A DNA stretch of 64,000 bases from Shumkonia mesophila. GTDB taxonomy: Bacteria > Pseudomonadota > Alphaproteobacteria > Rhodospirillales > Shumkoniaceae. A program made the translations under genes and the position numbers. Each line of letters opens with the position of its first letter. Within the stretch, counting starts at the first letter, position 1. Positions 32,532 through 40,757 of this stretch are shown here, one piece after another. The stretch covers positions 337,511 through 401,510 of the forward strand of contig NZ_JAOTID010000002.1 in assembly GCF_026163695.1 (NCBI RefSeq). Direction: 5' to 3'. Below the pieces are notes generated by a model that was not told where the DNA came from, ran no database searches, and saw nothing but the letters and a program-made list of their open reading frames with translations.

Positions 32532-33759
32532 GGTTTCCCCCTTCGGGCGAGCGCACCACCAGCGCCGTATCGATGCCGCCGAAGCCGAACGACAGCTTGA
32601 GGGCATGGCGAATGCGGTGCGGTTGCGGCCCGCCGATCACCCAGCGCAGCCCCGGTTCCGGCGGGTTCTCCAGGTTGCGGATGGGATGCAGGCGGCCGCC
32701 CCGCATCTGCAACAGGAGGGTGGCCAGTTCCACCGCGCCGGCCGCCGCAAGCCCGTGGCCGAGGATGGATTTGGTGGCGTTGACCCAGGCGTGCTCGAGG
32801 CCCATCGCCAGCAGGGTCTCCCGTTCGGTTTCGTCGCCCTTGGGCGTGCCGGTGGCATGCGCGTTCACATGGTCGATGTCGGCGGCGCCAAGGCCGGCCT
32901 CGGCCAGGGCCAAGGCGATGGCCCGCTTCTGCCCCTCGGGGGATGGCTCGGGGCCGCGCTGGCCGTCGGCGACCTGGGCGGCGCCGATCAGCGCGCCGTA
33001 ACCCGGCCCGGCCTCGCCGGCGCGGCGCAGGACCAGGGCGGCGCAGGATTCGCCAAAAAGAAATCCGTCGTGCGCGGCATCGAAGGGCCGGCAGGCTCGG
33101 CCGGGCTGGCCGTCGAAGCGCTCCGAGCCCAGGGCCCCCAGCGCCCGGAACCCCAGCAGGTCGACGTAGGAGACGTCCTGCAACGCCCCCAGGGCGACGC
33201 AGGCATCGACCCGGCCGCCGCGCAGCGCCTCGGCCGCCAGGATCACCGCCACCGCCCCGCTGGCCGAGGCGGCCCCCACGGTGTTGGCGAAGCCGCGAAT
33301 GGCGAAGCTGGCGGTGCAGAGGCCACACACGTCGCTGTCCATGAAGACGTGGCCATGGCGCGGCGGAACGAAGGCCAGCCGGCCGGCGTAATCGCGGACG
33401 GCCAGCAGCTGCTCGCGGGAAAACAGGTTGGAGCCGCCGACCACCAGCCCGATGCGCGTGGGGTCGACATCGTCCAGTCCGGCCTCGCGCCACGCCTCGT
33501 CCAGCACCGAGATGGCGACGCGGGCGCCGAAGCCGGCGGTGCGCGCCACCCGCTTGGGCAGCAGGTCGGGCGGGTCGGGCATTTCCACGCCCATGAAGGC
33601 GGTTCGGCCGTCGGGCGCCTGGCGGCCGGGGCGGGACAGCACCGAAAACACGTCCCTGCCCGCCAGCAGGCCGTCGAGCAGGCTGGCCTTGCCGTGGCCG
33701 AGGCCGCTGGCGACGCCGATGCCGGTGACGACGATCTCAGGTGCGCTTAAGCTTGGCAT
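32521..33759 (-). CDS. Decarboxylating ketosynthase (Cys to Ser) of the beta-branching cassette (PksF-like)
   Basis: A 412-residue stand-alone KS. The active-site Cys is replaced by Ser165 (NTVGAASASG instead of TACxSG), while His301 (HATGT) and His335 (SILGHG) are kept. Ser-for-Cys KSs in HCS cassettes do not condense; they decarboxylate malonyl-ACP to acetyl-ACP, the nucleophile for the HCS. It overlaps the donor ACP gene upstream by 23 nt and the ECH1 gene downstream by 11 nt, indicating tight translational coupling and near-stoichiometric synthesis. The N-terminus (PEIVVTGIGVAS) is the normal KS beginning, so the start is secure. The role assignment rests on family knowledge and the intact cassette around it. 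Confidence 0.94.
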   Translation of the reverse strand: MPSLSAPEIVVTGIGVASGLGHGKASLLDGLLAGRDVFSVLSRPGRQAPDGRTAFMGVEMPDPPDLLPKRVARTAGFGARVAISVLDEAWREAGLDDVDPTRIGLVVGGSNLFSREQLLAVRDYAGRLAFVPPRHGHVFMDSDVCGLCTASFAIRGFANTVGAASASGAVAVILAAEALRGGRVDACVALGALQDVSYVDLLGFRALGALGSERFDGQPGRACRPFDAAHDGFLFGESCAALVLRRAGEAGPGYGALIGAAQVADGQRGPEPSPEGQKRAIALALAEAGLGAADIDHVNAHATGTPKGDETERETLLAMGLEHAWVNATKSILGHGLAAAGAVELATLLLQMRGGRLHPIRNLENPPEPGLRWVIGGPQPHRIRHALKLSFGFGGIDTALVVRSPEGGNHGL

Positions 33760-33985
33760 GGAGCAGATCGGCCAGTTCGCCGAGGTTGCGCGGCCCGTGC
33801 GTCTGCACCATGGGCAGGTCGAGGCCGAGGGCTTCCAGCGTGTTCATGACGATTTCGCTGCGCTCGATGGAATTGATGCCGAGGTCGGCCATGGCGTCGC
33901 CGCCGGAAATCGGCTGCGCTTCCAGGTCGGGCACGACCTCGCGGACCTGCCCGATGACGATGGCCAGAATGCTGTCGCGGTCCAA
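33737..33985 (-). CDS. Donor acyl carrier protein of the beta-branching cassette
   Basis: An 82-residue ACP with attachment Ser39 in DLGINSIERSEI; the Asn in place of the usual Asp before Ser is common in AcpK-type donor ACPs. It would carry malonyl, then acetyl after decarboxylation by the adjacent Ser-KS, and deliver it to the HCS. The gene lies 24 nt after the HCS stop and overlaps the KS gene by 23 nt. The malonyl group must come from an acyltransferase acting in trans, and the only one visible here (24948-25943) may be a hydrolase. Confidence 0.93.
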   Translation of the reverse strand: MDRDSILAIVIGQVREVVPDLEAQPISGGDAMADLGINSIERSEIVMNTLEALGLDLPMVQTHGPRNLGELADLLHAKLKRT

Positions 33986-34009
33986 GCGGGCCCCCTTTTA
34001 AGCGATCGA

Positions 34010-35266
34010 TCAGACGAAGCGGTATTGGCGGTGGTAGCCCGCCATGCCCTCCAGCACAAGCCTTCCCGAACCCTGGAGGGCGGCCCAGGCGGCGGGAACG
34101 GCGCCGGGATCGATGGCGACGTCGCGCTGGCCGAAGCGGATCACCTGTTCGCCGCGCAGCAACAGCTCGTATTCCTCCAGGCTCAGGCGATGGCGGCGGT
34201 CGAGCTCGGCGCCGATTCCCCGGGCGCGCAGGCGCCGCTGGCCGTCGGGCGTGACGACGCCGCTGAAGAACTCCGAGCAGCAGCCCGATCCGTACGAGAA
34301 CATGCCCACCCGGCAGGGCCCCGCCAGCTCGGCGCTTTCCAGCAGCCCGGCCAGGCCGACGAACACCGACCCGCCGGCGGTGTTGCCGACGCGCTGGCCG
34401 AAGGCCAGGCTGGGGCCGAGGCGGCGGTCGAAATCCGCCTCGATCTCGGCCGGCGGCGCCTTGTAGAGCTTGCGCATGAGATGGCGGTGCGCCCCCTTGA
34501 CCATGCCGCCGAACGGGGTGTGAAAGCAGAGGTAGGCGAAGGAGGAGCGGAAATCGGCGCCCTCGACCCGCCGGGCGTAGTCGCGGTAGGCGCGCTCGCA
34601 GCAATCGAGGTAGGCCATCAGCGACAGGTCGGCGTCGCCCGCCTCGGTGTCGGGACCGGGCCGGCAGGTATCCATCACCTCGAAGCCGTGATTGCCATAG
34701 GCGCCGGGATCGATCTGCAGCACGTGCGGCGCGTCGCCGACCACCATGGCCACCGCGCCGGCCCCGGAACTGGGTTCGGAATAGGCCCATTCCTGGATGG
34801 CGGCGGCATCGGCCAGTGCGAAGCGCGACAGGTCGGTGGCGATCACCAGCGCCTTGGCCCCCGGCGACGTGCCCGAGAGGACGAAGTTCACGGCCATCTG
34901 CAAACCGGCGGTGCCCGAGTAGCAGGCCTGCTTGATCTCGAACAGGCGGCAGTTGCCGCCGAGGCCCAGGTAGTGGTGGACATAGGTGCTGAGCGACTTG
35001 CCGAAGTCGATGCCGGATTCGGTGCAGGTCACCACCATCTCGATGCGAGCCCGCTCGGCCTCGCCCATGGCGTCGAGCAGCGGCTTGGCGGCGTTGACGG
35101 CGAAGCTGACCGGGTCCTCGCAGGGCAGCGCCACCGCCTTCTCGCGCATCAGCAGGTTTTCGAAGCGGGCGACATCAAGGCCGCGATGGACGCACAACTC
35201 GCGCACGTCCAGGCAGGCCGAGCCGCCATAGACGTTGAGGTCCTCGATGCCGGCGGCGATGGCCAT
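34010..35266 (-). CDS. HMG-CoA synthase-like enzyme (HCS, PksG-like)
   Basis: A 418-residue thiolase-fold HCS. Catalytic residues visible are Glu83 (CTESGIDFG), Cys115 (IKQACYSGTAG) and the His of CFHTPFGGMVKGAH, spaced as in PksG. It adds the acetyl carbanion from the donor ACP to the beta-ketone of a PKS-bound intermediate, the committed step of beta-branching. The cognate acceptor in this window should be the Trp-flag ACP of the first PKS gene, since none of the seven ACPs in the second PKS has a Trp at that position. The start at 35266 forms an ATGA overlap with the P450 stop. A longer in-frame start at 35332 would lie inside the P450 gene and is disfavoured. Confidence 0.95.
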   Translation of the reverse strand: MAIAAGIEDLNVYGGSACLDVRELCVHRGLDVARFENLLMREKAVALPCEDPVSFAVNAAKPLLDAMGEAERARIEMVVTCTESGIDFGKSLSTYVHHYLGLGGNCRLFEIKQACYSGTAGLQMAVNFVLSGTSPGAKALVIATDLSRFALADAAAIQEWAYSEPSSGAGAVAMVVGDAPHVLQIDPGAYGNHGFEVMDTCRPGPDTEAGDADLSLMAYLDCCERAYRDYARRVEGADFRSSFAYLCFHTPFGGMVKGAHRHLMRKLYKAPPAEIEADFDRRLGPSLAFGQRVGNTAGGSVFVGLAGLLESAELAGPCRVGMFSYGSGCCSEFFSGVVTPDGQRRLRARGIGAELDRRHRLSLEEYELLLRGEQVIRFGQRDVAIDPGAVPAAWAALQGSGRLVLEGMAGYHRQYRFV

Positions 35267-36516
35267 CAGGGGCGCCCCACCTTGACCGGCAGCGTGCGCA
35301 GGCCCCGCGCGTTGAGGCGGTCGAGGCGCCATTCCGGCTGTCCGGCGAGGGCGATGGACGGCCAGCGATCCAGCAGCGAGGCAAAGGCGATCTGCCCCTC
35401 CAGCCGGGCCAACGGCGCCCCCAGGCAGAAATGCGGGCCGCCGCCGAACGTGAAGTGGGCGTTGCCCGGGCGGCCGACGTCGAGATCGTCCGGGCGCTCG
35501 AAGCGGGCGGGATCGCGGTTGATGGCGCCGATCATGCCGATGATCGGCGAGCCGGCGGGAATAAGCGTGCCGCAGATGTCGACGTCCTTCGCCGCCACGC
35601 GCAGGACCATGTTGCCGCCCGGTTCGACGCGCAGGAATTCCTCGACCGCCGGGCGCACCAGCGAACGGTCGCCTCGCAGGCGCGCCATCTGCCCGTCATC
35701 GCGCAGAAGCAGCAGCAACCCGTTGCCGATGAGGGTCACCGTCGTCTCGTGTCCGGCGACCAGCATGGACACCATGTTGACCAGCGTCTCTTCCTCGTTG
35801 AGCCGGCCTTCGTCCTGGGCGCGAATGACGACGGAAAGCAGGCTGTCGTCCGGCTTGGCCCGCCGCTCGGCCAACGTGGCCCGCAGGAAATCCTTGAAGG
35901 AATTCAAGGCGTCCAGCGCTTCCTGTTTCTGTTCGGGCGTCATCATGATGTCGCCGACGCGGATCAGCGACGCGCTCCAGCGCCGGATGTCGTCGTCGAG
36001 CGCCGCCGGCAGGTTGAACAGGTTGCACAGAACCCGCAACGGCATGGGGCCGGCGAACTCATCGATGATGTCGAACTCGCCTTCATCGGGCAGCCGGCCC
36101 AGCAGGCGGTCGGCCTCGGCCTGGATCGTCGGCGCCAGGGCGTTCATGGCCGGCGCCGAGAACGAGGATTGCCACATGCCGCGCATGCGCTTGTGGTCGG
36201 CCCCGTCGCGATTGATCATCTGATGCTGGAAGTCGTCGAACAGCCGATAGCCGACGGGATCGCGCCGACGGTATTCCTCGTTGTACCAGCCGTTCTTCCA
36301 AGGGCGGGTGTCGCGGCCGATTTCCGGCGCCTTGACCACGCGCGCGAAGGCTTCGTGGCCAAGGACGAAATACATGCCCGACCGGGTGTCCAGATGGATG
36401 GGCCCCCGCTCCTGCAACCGGCGCAACTGCGGATAGGGATTTTCCAGGAAGGCCCGGTCGGTCAGCATGCCCCACCAGTCGTGGCCGGTGACCGCCGCCG
36501 TCGTGGTTTCTGCCAT
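35266..36516 (-). CDS. Cytochrome P450 (bacterial class, soluble)
   Basis: A 416-residue P450 with the I-helix AGHETT, the K-helix ExxR (EEFLR) and the heme loop FGGGPHFCLG with Cys364 as thiolate ligand. There is no membrane anchor, so it is a soluble enzyme needing a separate ferredoxin and reductase, none of which is in this window. It lies between the FkbM methyltransferase and the HCS gene in one minus-strand operon (21-nt gap before, ATGA overlap after), so a tailoring hydroxylation or epoxidation of the polyketide is the natural reading. The substrate cannot be told from sequence. A purine-rich aagggag lies 9 nt before the start. Confidence 0.95.
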   Translation of the reverse strand: MAETTTAAVTGHDWWGMLTDRAFLENPYPQLRRLQERGPIHLDTRSGMYFVLGHEAFARVVKAPEIGRDTRPWKNGWYNEEYRRRDPVGYRLFDDFQHQMINRDGADHKRMRGMWQSSFSAPAMNALAPTIQAEADRLLGRLPDEGEFDIIDEFAGPMPLRVLCNLFNLPAALDDDIRRWSASLIRVGDIMMTPEQKQEALDALNSFKDFLRATLAERRAKPDDSLLSVVIRAQDEGRLNEEETLVNMVSMLVAGHETTVTLIGNGLLLLLRDDGQMARLRGDRSLVRPAVEEFLRVEPGGNMVLRVAAKDVDICGTLIPAGSPIIGMIGAINRDPARFERPDDLDVGRPGNAHFTFGGGPHFCLGAPLARLEGQIAFASLLDRWPSIALAGQPEWRLDRLNARGLRTLPVKVGRP

Positions 36517-36537
36517 CGTTCCCGTCTCCCTTGGCGG

Positions 36538-37341
36538 TCAGCGCGCCGCGTAGATGTGAAAGACCGCCGCCCCGCCCTGGGACAGGGGATGCGCACCGAT
36601 GGCCGTGCGGAACCCGCGGCCGCGCAGATCGGCGGCCATGGCTTCGGTCGCCTCGTATCCCAGATGGACCTCGACCAGCAACTGGCGGATCTTCGGCCAA
36701 TCGGATTCATCCAGGCCGGCCAACACCTCGCGCTCCGCCCCCTCGGTGTCGATCTTCAGCAGGTCGACCGTCTCCACCCCCAGGGCGGCCATCTGCGCCG
36801 ACAGGGTGTCGATGCGGGCGCGCACCGTTTCGGGGCGGAACAAATCGTCCAGGAACGCCTCGTCCGCGGCCACCCGGGTGGCGCCGGTCTTGTCCAGGAT
36901 ATCCTTGATGCCGCCCCCGGCCTGTTGGCCGCCGAGCAGGCGGCGCAGGCCCGCCGACAGGGTCCGTCCGACTTCGCGGTTCTGCGTCGACAAGGCGGCG
37001 ACGCCGGGAAAATAGTCGAACTCGGCCCAGCCCGCTTCCGCGCCCAGGCCGACCGGCACCGCCAGTCCCGGCGGGGTCATCGCCGCCAGGTTGCGCTCCA
37101 GCGCGGCGAACACGGCGGGCATCGGCTCGAAGGCAACGATGCGCGCCTGCGGGCAACGGTCGCGCAAATACAGCGAAAACAAGCCGATGTTGGCACCGAC
37201 ATCGAGGAAGGTTCCAGCCGCCGGCAACGCCAATCCGTGCGCGCCCAGATCCTCGGAAAAGATTTCGTGGACCGAGAAATCCACTTCATAGGCGTTGACG
37301 CAAAAAACCGTCCGACCATCGGGCAAGGTCGCCGATTGCAT
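36538..37341 (-). CDS. FkbM-family S-adenosylmethionine methyltransferase
   Basis: A 267-residue class I methyltransferase: SAM-binding FLDVGANIGLFSL near residues 45-57, FEP motif (VAFEPMP), and the FkbM family signature LLKIDTEGAEREVL in the C-terminal third. FkbM enzymes are O-methyltransferases found in polyketide, glycan and toxin pathways. ATG 37341 is chosen: gggagagg lies 6 nt upstream, whereas an alternative TTG two codons earlier would crowd that site. It is the first gene of the minus-strand operon (fkbM, P450, HCS, ACP, KS, ECH1), so its promoter must lie in the 144-nt gap shared with the divergent phosphoesterase. The likely role is O-methylation of a polyketide hydroxyl, possibly one set by the P450. 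Confidence 0.92.
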   Translation of the reverse strand: MQSATLPDGRTVFCVNAYEVDFSVHEIFSEDLGAHGLALPAAGTFLDVGANIGLFSLYLRDRCPQARIVAFEPMPAVFAALERNLAAMTPPGLAVPVGLGAEAGWAEFDYFPGVAALSTQNREVGRTLSAGLRRLLGGQQAGGGIKDILDKTGATRVAADEAFLDDLFRPETVRARIDTLSAQMAALGVETVDLLKIDTEGAEREVLAGLDESDWPKIRQLLVEVHLGYEATEAMAADLRGRGFRTAIGAHPLSQGGAAVFHIYAAR

Positions 37342-37434
37342 GAACAACCTCTCCCAGAAAAATCAGGCCAATCGATTCATCGCATCCAACGATTGCGGCA
37401 AGTCTTACCCATGCCGATGGCAGCGTCAAGGCCA

Positions 37435-37464
37435 GCCGGCGGCTGCGGCTTTGCAGCCGCCGGC
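37435..37464. promoter_or_regulatory. 12-bp stem hairpin between divergent fkbM and phosphoesterase genes
   Basis: A perfect inverted repeat, gccggcggctgc (37435-37446) and gcagccgccggc (37453-37464), with loop ggcttt. It ends 21 nt before the phosphoesterase start and lies in the divergent promoter region. It could be an operator, an RNA hairpin in the phosphoesterase leader, or an insulating terminator. There is no T-run. Confidence 0.5.
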
Positions 37465-37485
37465 CGCCTCTGCTAAGCATCTCCC

Positions 37486-38322
37486 ATGAAGCTCTTCGCC
37501 ATCAGTGACTTGCACCTGGCCAGCGCCGACAACCGCGACGCCCTGGCCGCCCTGCCGGAATTTCCCGACGATTGGGTGATCCTGGCCGGCGACGTTGCCG
37601 AGCGCTTCGAACACCTGCGCCTGGCCTTCGCCGCCTTCACCCGCCGCTTCCGGAAGGTGATCTGGGTGGTGGGCAATCATGAATTGTGGTGCATCCCCGA
37701 GGACGGCGATGAACAGCCGCTGCGGGGCGAGGCGCGCTATCGCGCCCTGGTGGACCTGGCGCGATCGTTCGGCGTGGTGACGCCCGAAGATCCCTACCCG
37801 CTATGGACCGGCCCCGGCGGCGATTGCGTTATTGCGCCGCTGTTCCTGCTTTACGACTACAGCTTCCGCCCCGATTCCATTCCCCGCGACGAGGTGGTGT
37901 CCTGGGCCGACGCCCGCCACAACGTCTGTGCCGACGAAATGCTGCTCGACCCGGCGCCCCACGCCTCGCGCGAGGCGTGGTGCGCCGCCCGCTGTCGCTG
38001 GACCGAGGAACGGCTGGCGAAGCTGGACCCGACGCTTCCAACCGTGCTGATCAACCACTTTCCCTTGCGCGAGGATCTGATCCATATCCCGCGGGCGCCG
38101 CGCTTCACCCCCTGGTGCGGCACCAAGGCCACCGCCGATTGGCACCGGCGGTTCCGCGCGTCCGTGGCGGTCAGCGGCCATTTGCATGTGCGCCGCACCG
38201 ACTGGCGCGACGGCACCCGCTTCGAGGAGGTCTCCCTGGGCCACCCCCGACAGTGGGACCAGCGCCTGGGCATGGCCCATTACCTGAGGGAAATTCTTCC
38301 CGGTCCGGCGGCCTCGGCTTGA
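37486..38322 (+). CDS. Calcineurin-like metallophosphoesterase paired with the PPTase gene
   Basis: A 278-residue cytosolic metallophosphoesterase with the full metal-ligand set: ISDLHL (residues ~6-11), LAGDV (~33-37), VGNHE (~62-66), NHF in the middle and the C-terminal GHLHVR. It begins directly with the first beta strand, so there is no signal peptide. Its 3' end overlaps the convergent phosphopantetheinyl transferase gene by 43 nt. In mycobacteria the Sfp-type transferase PptT is encoded with a metallophosphoesterase, PptH, that removes phosphopantetheine from carrier proteins. By that precedent this enzyme may be a holo-ACP hydrolase that balances or resets carrier-protein loading for the large PKS. 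That role is inference; a generic nucleotide phosphodiesterase is the alternative. Confidence 0.9.
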   Translation: MKLFAISDLHLASADNRDALAALPEFPDDWVILAGDVAERFEHLRLAFAAFTRRFRKVIWVVGNHELWCIPEDGDEQPLRGEARYRALVDLARSFGVVTPEDPYPLWTGPGGDCVIAPLFLLYDYSFRPDSIPRDEVVSWADARHNVCADEMLLDPAPHASREAWCAARCRWTEERLAKLDPTLPTVLINHFPLREDLIHIPRAPRFTPWCGTKATADWHRRFRASVAVSGHLHVRRTDWRDGTRFEEVSLGHPRQWDQRLGMAHYLREILPGPAASA

Positions 38323-39038
38323 CGGCACAGCCGGTCGGCGTCCACGGCAGACGCCGTGATCGTCACCCCGTCGGATGGGGGATGGCGCAAGGCCAGCGCC
38401 ATCAGGTGGCGGGGGGTTGGATGGAACTGCCGGAATTGCCAGTCCGCGGCGTCGTCCTCCACACCCGGCTCGAACCGGATGGCCAGTGGATCCAGGGTGA
38501 AGGCGAAAGAGTCGAGGGGCTGCGCCAACCCTTTGCCGGTGGCCTTGATGTAGGCTTCCTTCAGCGTCCAGATGGACAGGAAGGCTTCGTCGGCCAAGGC
38601 GGGCGGGAATGCCTCCAATTGCGCGCATTCGGCGGGGGCGAAAAAACGCCGGGCCAAATCGCCGTTGGCCGGCCGGCGATCCAGCCATTCCACGTCGATC
38701 CCCACGTCATGTTCTTCGGTCACGACCGCCGCCGCCAGGCCGCGGGTATGGGAGAGATTGACGCGCAGGCGGGGCGACGTGACCGGCGTCAGCACCTCGG
38801 GCTTGCCGTGGGGGCCGATGGTGAATCGCCATGCCGACGGCTCGCCGCCCGCCCACGCCGACAGCAACCCGCGCGCCAAGGCGTGGGCGGCTGTATAGGA
38901 CAGCCGGTCGCGGTCGAAGTGAAAGCGGCGGGCGCGGGCGCGTTCCGTGTCGTCGAGCAGGGCTTCAAGCCGTGGCCAGTCGGCGGCGGCGACGCCTTCC
39001 ACTCCCAACCACCACAGCACCACAGAATCCCCAGCCAC
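38280..39038 (-). CDS. Sfp-type 4'-phosphopantetheinyl transferase
   Basis: A 252-residue Sfp-type transferase with all the motifs: GPHGKPEV (~75), NLSHTRG (~94-100), VGIDVEWLDRR (~110, Mg2+-binding) and WTLKEAYIKATGKGL (~157). It transfers phosphopantetheine from CoA to the Ser of ACP and PCP domains. The window encodes one ACP in the first PKS gene, seven ACPs plus one PCP in the second, and two discrete carriers, so a dedicated broad-specificity enzyme makes sense here. It converges on the metallophosphoesterase gene with a 43-nt 3' overlap, so their transcripts are antisense to each other at the ends. I take this pair as the edge of the biosynthetic cluster. Confidence 0.95.
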   Translation of the reverse strand: MAGDSVVLWWLGVEGVAAADWPRLEALLDDTERARARRFHFDRDRLSYTAAHALARGLLSAWAGGEPSAWRFTIGPHGKPEVLTPVTSPRLRVNLSHTRGLAAAVVTEEHDVGIDVEWLDRRPANGDLARRFFAPAECAQLEAFPPALADEAFLSIWTLKEAYIKATGKGLAQPLDSFAFTLDPLAIRFEPGVEDDAADWQFRQFHPTPRHLMALALRHPPSDGVTITASAVDADRLCRQAEAAGPGRISLR

Positions 39039-39096
39039 CCGCGCTCTCTCCGCTTTGCCGACCCGTCACACTGCCACTCTTATCGCTTCCGTTCGA

Positions 39097-39495
39097 TCAG
39101 CCGTGGGCGCCGGACGCGTTCAGCGTCACGGCTGCGCGAATAAGAGCCTTCAATGCCTCCTCGTCAATCTCCTCGCCCTCGTGGAAGTCGATGGCGCGCC
39201 TGGTGTTGCCATCGAGGCTGGAATTGAAGAGGCCCGATGGGTCGTCAAGTGCGGCTCCCTTGGCAAAGGTCATCTTTACGACATTCTTGTAGGTCTCGCC
39301 GGTGCAGATCATTCCGTCGTGATACCACACCGGAACCCCTCTCCACTTCCACTCCTCGACCACCTCGGGGTCGACTTGCTTGATCAAGGCGCGGAGCCGG
39401 GAGAGCATCTCGCCCCGCCAGTCGCCGAGCTCGCCGATTCTCTCGTCGATCATCCGGGATGGAGATTTTTCTTCCCGAGATCCGCTCTCGCTCAT
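39097..39495 (-). CDS. DUF1801 (YdhG-like) domain protein
   Basis: A 132-residue protein. WKWRGVPVWYHDGMICTGETYKNVVKMTFAKGA is the recognisable core of the DUF1801/YdhG-like fold, a small domain of unknown biochemical function. ATG 39495 overlaps the stop of a 47-codon upstream frame (ATGA), and gagagga lies ~10 nt upstream. A longer start at 39528 exists but runs further into that small frame. There is no link to the polyketide cluster beyond position. Confidence 0.8.
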   Translation of the reverse strand: MSESGSREEKSPSRMIDERIGELGDWRGEMLSRLRALIKQVDPEVVEEWKWRGVPVWYHDGMICTGETYKNVVKMTFAKGAALDDPSGLFNSSLDGNTRRAIDFHEGEEIDEEALKALIRAAVTLNASGAHG

Positions 39496-39635
39496 GATGC
39501 TTTTTTCCTCTCGGGCCAAGCCGAACATGGGAGTTGAGGGTTGCCGCCAGAGAGGAGGGTCGGCTTCGCAACGGCTGGCTTGGCGGCGGTCTTCCCTGCA
39601 ACCTTCGTGAACTCGATGGAGGTCTTGTTGGCCAT
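39492..39635 (-). CDS. Possible 47-aa small protein coupled to the DUF1801 gene
   Basis: A 47-codon frame whose stop overlaps the ATG of the DUF1801 gene (ATGA), as in translationally coupled pairs. The product starts MANKTSIEFTKVAGKTAAKP and is Lys/Ala-rich, rather like the flexible N-terminus of a DUF1801-type protein. The Shine-Dalgarno is weak. It may be a genuine small protein, a leader peptide, or a remnant of a longer N-terminus lost by frameshift. Confidence 0.33.
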   Translation of the reverse strand: MANKTSIEFTKVAGKTAAKPAVAKPTLLSGGNPQLPCSAWPERKKAS

Positions 39636-39722
39636 GGCGTTCGCCCGCAGATACCCGTAGCGCCCAACTTCATCCCGCACGGCCCACCATATTTTTATCT
39701 AATACTCTGATATCAATGTTTT

Positions 39723-40757
39723 TTATGGGTGGTCGCGTGTTTTCTGTGGACCTCCCGCCCCCGGCCCCAGCGGCACCTTGCCGTGGCCGCCGGGAAGGTC
39801 GACGACGTAGGTCGGCTGGGCGATGCCCGACAGGCGGGCCGAGAGGGCGCGCATCAGGGCCCGGCCCTCGGCGATGGAGGTACGGAAATGCGCCGTGCCG
39901 GGGGCGAGGTCGAGGTGGTGGAGATAGTAAGGGTTGACGCGGTTCACCACGAACGCGCGCATCAACGCCTCCAGCACGTCGGCGTCGTCGTTGACGCCCT
40001 TGAGCAGGACGCTCTGGCTCAGGAGCACGATGCCGGCATCGGCCAGGCGGGCCAGCGCCGCCCTGCCGGCGGGCGTGAATTCGCGGGGATGGTTGGCGTG
40101 GATGGCGACATAGACGGCGCCGGGAAAGCGCTTGAGCGCCGCGATGAGCTTTTCGCTGAGCCGGCCGGGGTCGACCAGCGGCACCCGGGTATGCCAGCGC
40201 GTGACTTTGACATGGGCAATGCCCGCCGCCGCCTCGGCGATGAAGCCCATCCGCCGGGGGGAAAGCATGAAGGGGTCGCCGCCGCTGACGATCAGCTCGA
40301 AGATCCGCGGGCGCGCCGCGATGTAGGAAAAGGCATCCCGCAGCTCGGCCTCGGTGAGGGTGCCGGCGCCTTCGGGTCCGACGCTTTCGCGGCGAAAGCA
40401 GAAGCGGCAATAGACCGGGCAGGTATGCAAAGGCTTGAGCAGCACGCGGTCGGGATAGCGGTGAACCAGCCCCTTGAGCGGCGAGCGGGCGGCATCGCCG
40501 ATCGGATCGGGGTCCTCCTCCGGCCGCCGGGTGAGCTCGGCTTCCGAGGGCAGGAACTGGCGGCCGATGGGATCGGCGGGGTCGGCGGGATCGATCAGCG
40601 CCGCCATGGCCGGGGTCAGCCCCACCGCATGGCCGGCGGCGGCGGCTTCCAGCGCCGGGCCATCGGCGGCCGGCACCAGCCCGGCGGCGATCAGCTCGGC
40701 GACGCTGCGCAGCGGCGGGGCGACGGGCAACGTGCGGATCCTGGGGTCGGCGCTCAT
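39723..40757 (-). CDS. epmB: EF-P lysine 2,3-aminomutase homologue EpmB
   Basis: A 344-residue radical-SAM, PLP-dependent enzyme of the lysine 2,3-aminomutase family. It has the [4Fe-4S] motif CPVYCRFC, the SGGDPF segment and the PLP lysine in PGGHGKVPL. In the EF-P pathway EpmB converts (S)-alpha-lysine to (R)-beta-lysine, which EpmA attaches to EF-P. The start ATG overlaps the epmA stop (ATGA), so the two are one operon, and efp is divergent next door: all three components are together. It is shorter than the second aminomutase in this window (55989-57341) and lacks that protein's C-terminal extension. Confidence 0.95.
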   Translation of the reverse strand: MSADPRIRTLPVAPPLRSVAELIAAGLVPAADGPALEAAAAGHAVGLTPAMAALIDPADPADPIGRQFLPSEAELTRRPEEDPDPIGDAARSPLKGLVHRYPDRVLLKPLHTCPVYCRFCFRRESVGPEGAGTLTEAELRDAFSYIAARPRIFELIVSGGDPFMLSPRRMGFIAEAAAGIAHVKVTRWHTRVPLVDPGRLSEKLIAALKRFPGAVYVAIHANHPREFTPAGRAALARLADAGIVLLSQSVLLKGVNDDADVLEALMRAFVVNRVNPYYLHHLDLAPGTAHFRTSIAEGRALMRALSARLSGIAQPTYVVDLPGGHGKVPLGPGAGGPQKTRDHP

